Below are positions 6,501 through 7,839 of a stretch of 7,839 nt of DNA, piece by piece (position 1 is the stretch's first letter; each line of letters starts with the position of its first letter). The notes beneath the pieces are model-generated. The model ran no database searches, was not told where the DNA came from, and saw only the letters and a program-made list of their open reading frames with translations. Made by a program: the position numbers and the translations under genes. This DNA comes from an uncultured Rhodospirillaceae bacterium (GTDB lineage: Bacteria > Pseudomonadota > Alphaproteobacteria > Rhodospirillales > UBA2165). The stretch spans positions 1-7,839 of the forward strand of contig CAJXJM010000107.1 of NCBI GenBank assembly GCA_913054205.1. Reading direction: 5' to 3'.

Positions 6501-6528
6501 CTTGACGAAGCGCTTTAATCTGCCAAAT
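6501..6528 (+). promoter_or_regulatory. Candidate heat-shock (RpoH-like) promoter of the hsp20 gene
   Basis: CTTGAC (6501-6506) and CCAAAT (6523-6528) are 16 bases apart, which resembles the alphaproteobacterial RpoH pattern CTTG...CCATAT. TTGACG also reads as a good sigma-70 -35 box. Transcription would start near 6535 and give a leader of about 115 bases, the right size for the hairpins described at 6548-6645. The assignment to RpoH is inference. Confidence 0.4.
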
Positions 6529-6547
6529 TAGGCTGTATTCGGACCAT

Positions 6548-6645
6548 TTTACCGATGGACGTGTTGTCGTGGTAAATATCCGATAAATAGGCTGAAAGGT
6601 GCCGAAAAGGGCCTTTAAAAGCCAAAACTCGCTTTGTAGGAGGGG
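6548..6645 (+). promoter_or_regulatory. ROSE-like RNA thermometer in the hsp20 5' leader
   Basis: Three consecutive hairpins can be drawn by eye. The first pairs TTTACC (6548-6553) with GGTAAA (6571-6576) around an inner GAC/GTC. The second pairs GGCT (6590-6593) with AGCC (6620-6623) and AAAGGT...CC with GGGCCTTT, with loop GAAAA at 6604-6608 and one bulged G. The third pairs CTCGCT (6628-6633) with AGGAG (6638-6642) around TTGT. It buries the Shine-Dalgarno sequence of the hsp20 gene and leaves the G of TCGCT unpaired or facing a G. UYGCU opposite AGGA is the hallmark of ROSE elements, which melt on heating to allow translation of small heat-shock genes in alphaproteobacteria. Folding was not computed. 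Confidence 0.6.
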
Positions 6646-6649
6646 TTTG

Positions 6650-7111
6650 ATGTCTCGTCTTCCCATTTTCGATAGCCCATTGTTGTTGGGATTTGATCAT
6701 TTTGAACGCGTGCTTGATCGCGTCGCAAAATCCTCTGCCGAAGGCTATCCTCCCTATAATATTGAACAAGTCAGCGAAGAACATCTGCGCATCACATTGG
6801 CCGTTGCCGGTTTTTTGATGGATGATCTGGAAGTGACAACCGAGGACAATCAATTGGTTATCCGCGGCCGGAATTCTGAAAATGAGCCTGATCGTATATA
6901 TCTCCACCGCGGCATAGCCGAGCGCCAGTTTCAGCGGAGTTTTGTGCTGGCAGAGGGAATTGAGGTTCAAACCGCGCGCCTTGAAGATGGTTTGCTGCAT
7001 ATAGAGTTGATGCGGCCGATACCGGAGCCAGAGGTTCGCAAGATTAAGATTGAGAAAGTTCAATCAAGTGCTAAAACCAGCACCAAGATGATCGACGTGG
7101 ATGCCGATTAG
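6650..7111 (+). CDS. Small heat-shock protein, Hsp20/IbpA family
   Basis: This 153-residue ATP-independent holdase chaperone binds unfolding proteins in the cytoplasm and hands them to DnaK/ClpB. The short N-terminal arm (SRLPIFDSPLLLGFDHFERVLD) is typical of the IbpA class. The alpha-crystallin domain spans about 35-135 and starts with YPPYNIEQ (33-40). It contains RITLAVAGF, LVIRGR (69-74), the ERQFQRSFVL stretch (91-100) and the conserved LEDGLLHIEL block (111-120). A KIKIE segment (131-135) supplies the usual I-x-I contact, and a polar tail ends the protein. The start is ATG at 6650, set by AGGAGG with a 6-7-base spacing; a longer frame from 6599 would run through the leader hairpins. The gene has a candidate heat-shock promoter and a ROSE-like leader, and the DUF1150 gene follows after 24 bases. 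Confidence 0.95.
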   Translation: MSRLPIFDSPLLLGFDHFERVLDRVAKSSAEGYPPYNIEQVSEEHLRITLAVAGFLMDDLEVTTEDNQLVIRGRNSENEPDRIYLHRGIAERQFQRSFVLAEGIEVQTARLEDGLLHIELMRPIPEPEVRKIKIEKVQSSAKTSTKMIDVDAD

Positions 7112-7135
7112 GCGTTCAAATTTAAAGGTACCAGA

Positions 7136-7381
7136 ATGACACAGTATGATGATCCAATCGCAGACAATGCCGCGATCGAATTGAATAGCGATCCCTCTGT
7201 TGGTGAGTTCATTTATCTTGGATTGGATGAAATTGCGTATATCAAACCGGTCCTGCAGGACGGTGAAAACATCTTTGGCATTTATGCAGCCGACGGTGAA
7301 CAGATCGGCTCGGCCTCGGAATATGATCTGGCCTGTGCCATGACCATCCAAAACGACCTCCATCCGCTTAACGTCCACTGA
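7136..7381 (+). CDS. DUF1150 family protein
   Basis: This 81-residue acidic, soluble protein has the features of the DUF1150 family, which is largely confined to alphaproteobacteria and often encoded next to hsp20 genes. The visible core is LGLDEIAYIKPV (28-39), then IFGIYAADGEQIGSASEYDLACAMTIQNDLHPLNVH to the end. Both the AADG turn and the final DL-P-x-x-VH pattern are typical. There is no signal peptide or membrane segment. The start is ATG at 7136 with AAAGG 7 bases upstream. The gene follows hsp20 by 24 bases on the same strand with no terminator between them, so it is probably in the heat-induced transcript. The biochemical function is unknown; co-transcription suggests an accessory role in the heat-stress response. 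Confidence 0.9.
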   Translation: MTQYDDPIADNAAIELNSDPSVGEFIYLGLDEIAYIKPVLQDGENIFGIYAADGEQIGSASEYDLACAMTIQNDLHPLNVH

Positions 7382-7491
7382 GCAGACCTCCCTTTTATAG
7401 AGAAACCTGAACGACGTCTTTTTCGATGAGGCGTCAAGACTGATGTCGCCCGATATTCACGCAGCACACGCAGCGGTGAGAATATCCGGTA

Positions 7492-7508
7492 CGCGGATCA
7501 AGTCCGCG
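7492..7508. repeat. Palindromic repeat copy 1 (CGCGGA-TCAAG-TCCGCG)
   Basis: A perfect 6-bp stem, CGCGGA and TCCGCG, encloses TCAAG. It contains GATCAAGTCC, the reverse complement of the core of copy 2, and is followed by CATGACGGGG, resembling the reverse of the GTCACCCC flank of copy 2. Elements of the form GTCA-CCCGGACTTGATCCGGG are scattered between genes in many alphaproteobacterial genomes (established knowledge). Confidence 0.6.
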
Positions 7509-7599
7509 CATGACGGGGAGGGGTGGCACCCATAGTTTATGAGTGGCCGACAAGTCTTTTTAGAGAGTTTTTTCTTGGAGCATCTGACGACAGCTAATC

Positions 7600-7634
7600 G
7601 TCACCCCGGACTTGATCAAAAGTCCCTGGGGTCC
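7600..7634. repeat. Palindromic repeat copy 2 (GTCACCCCGGACTTGATC type)
   Basis: CCCC (7604-7607) and GGACTT (7608-7613) pair with AAGTCC (7620-7625) and GGGG (7628-7631) around the loop GATCAA, leaving a 2-base CT bulge. It is inverted relative to copy 1, about 110 bases away. Sited 12 bases after the TRAP-like stop, its GC-rich hairpin could also act as a transcription stop or mRNA end stabiliser for that gene. Confidence 0.6.
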
Positions 7635-7645
7635 AGCTTAATGTT

Positions 7646-7839
7646 CTAGGAAGCGGTAGTCTCCGCCCCTGCCTGCTGCCGGAAAGCCAAAAAGTGCCAA
7701 GCCAAGAAGGCGATGGCAACCAAGGTGGCGCTCCAATGGATGAACGGATCGGTAATGAGGATCGACAGTCCCAATAGTAGCCGAACGACAATTTCCCAAA
7801 CGGGTAACCGACGTCGGTCAAATCCGATAACCGCGCTCG
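7646..7839 (-). CDS. C-terminal end of a membrane protein, probably TRAP transporter fused permease
   Basis: The last 63 codons of a minus-strand gene run in from the right edge and end at TAG (7646-7648). The peptide begins SAVIGFDRRRLPVWEIVVR, continues through a hydrophobic helix LLLGLSILI, a TDPFIHW turn and a second helix ATLVAIAFLAWHFLAF, and ends in RQQAGAETTAS. A basic 'R-LP-WE' stretch, a helix, a 'DP' turn and a short final helix resemble the C-terminus of TRAP (TAXI-type) 4TM/12TM fusion permeases, which take up organic acids with a periplasmic partner. The visible part is too short to be sure; any polytopic inner-membrane protein remains possible. A second minus-strand frame over the same bases (7594-7821) gives a Trp/Ser/Arg-rich sequence with no helix pattern, and I rejected it. 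Confidence 0.6.
   Translation of the reverse strand, partial: SAVIGFDRRRLPVWEIVVRLLLGLSILITDPFIHWSATLVAIAFLAWHFLAFRQQAGAETTAS

Larger units (their letters stand above)
7382..7645. other. 264-base intergenic region between convergent genes
   Basis: No gene is visible here. The region lies between the 3' ends of the DUF1150 gene (plus) and the TRAP-like gene (minus) and is dominated by two palindromic repeats described separately (7492-7508, 7604-7631). A weaker hairpin, GACGTC with GGCGTC (7413-7418 and 7430-7435), lies 32 bases past the DUF1150 stop but lacks a clear T-run. T-rich stretches at 7557-7575 might aid termination. Confidence 0.5.

Noticed and set aside
7413..7435. Hairpin GACGTC/GGCGTC after DUF1150 as a terminator
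   Set aside because: The stem includes a wobble pair, the loop is 11 bases, and no T-run follows, so it is not a convincing intrinsic terminator.
7594..7821. Minus-strand open frame of 75 codons beginning MTDVGYPFGK
   Set aside because: It overlaps the TRAP-like frame. Its Trp/Ser/Arg/Pro-rich translation lacks protein-like patterning, and it runs through the palindromic repeat.
1..7839. CRISPR arrays, tRNA or rRNA genes, insertion sequences
   Set aside because: I found no spaced direct repeats, no tRNA-like cloverleaf with a CCA end, no rRNA core sequence and no transposase motif on either strand.

Overview
The window looks like chromosomal DNA of an alphaproteobacterium, probably a Rhodospirillales-like or related free-living, perhaps marine, lineage. 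Three things point there: a small heat-shock protein gene followed directly by a DUF1150 gene, a ROSE-type RNA thermometer candidate ahead of it, and short palindromic repeats containing GGACTTGATC. Codon use is mixed and the base composition moderate. This placement is inference; there is no rRNA or other phylogenetic marker.

Layout. Positions 1-1081 (minus) hold a Bcr/CflA-type drug-efflux MFS transporter that runs off the left edge. It starts from a probable TTG codon and is absent from a simple ATG/GTG reading because it is open to the edge. Positions 1184-1426 (minus) hold an 80-residue exported or membrane-anchored glycine-rich peptide with its own candidate promoter and a clear intrinsic terminator. 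Positions 1525-5072 (minus) form a tight three-gene operon. In transcription order it encodes a QueG/reductive-dehalogenase-like iron-sulfur protein, an acyl-CoA ligase with an unusual N-terminal helix-turn-helix-like extension, and a TetR-family regulator. The spacings are 1 base and about 13 bases. A 26-bp near-perfect palindrome lies about 50 bases upstream of the first start and is the natural candidate operator for the TetR protein. Together these suggest a self-regulated unit that activates a carboxylic acid to its CoA thioester and carries out a reductive or redox step. The substrate cannot be read from the sequence.

Positions 5073-5421 are intergenic and hold the regulatory sites for the divergent genes. 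Positions 5422-6186 (plus) encode an exported solute-binding-like protein of the bacterial SBP_3 fold without visible ABC partners. Positions 6242-6484 (plus) keep only the C-terminal D0 part of a flagellin, an orphan fragment. Positions 6501-7381 (plus) are a heat-shock unit: candidate promoter, a 5' leader with three hairpins ending in a ROSE-like hairpin over the ribosome-binding site, an Hsp20/IbpA protein, and a DUF1150 protein. Positions 7382-7645 are a convergent intergenic region with two palindromic repeats. Positions 7646-7839 (minus) are the C-terminal end of a membrane protein that resembles a TRAP transporter fused permease.

The most noteworthy items are the iron-sulfur/ligase/TetR operon with its operator candidate, the helix-turn-helix-like extension on the ligase, the ROSE-like leader, and the orphan flagellin tail.
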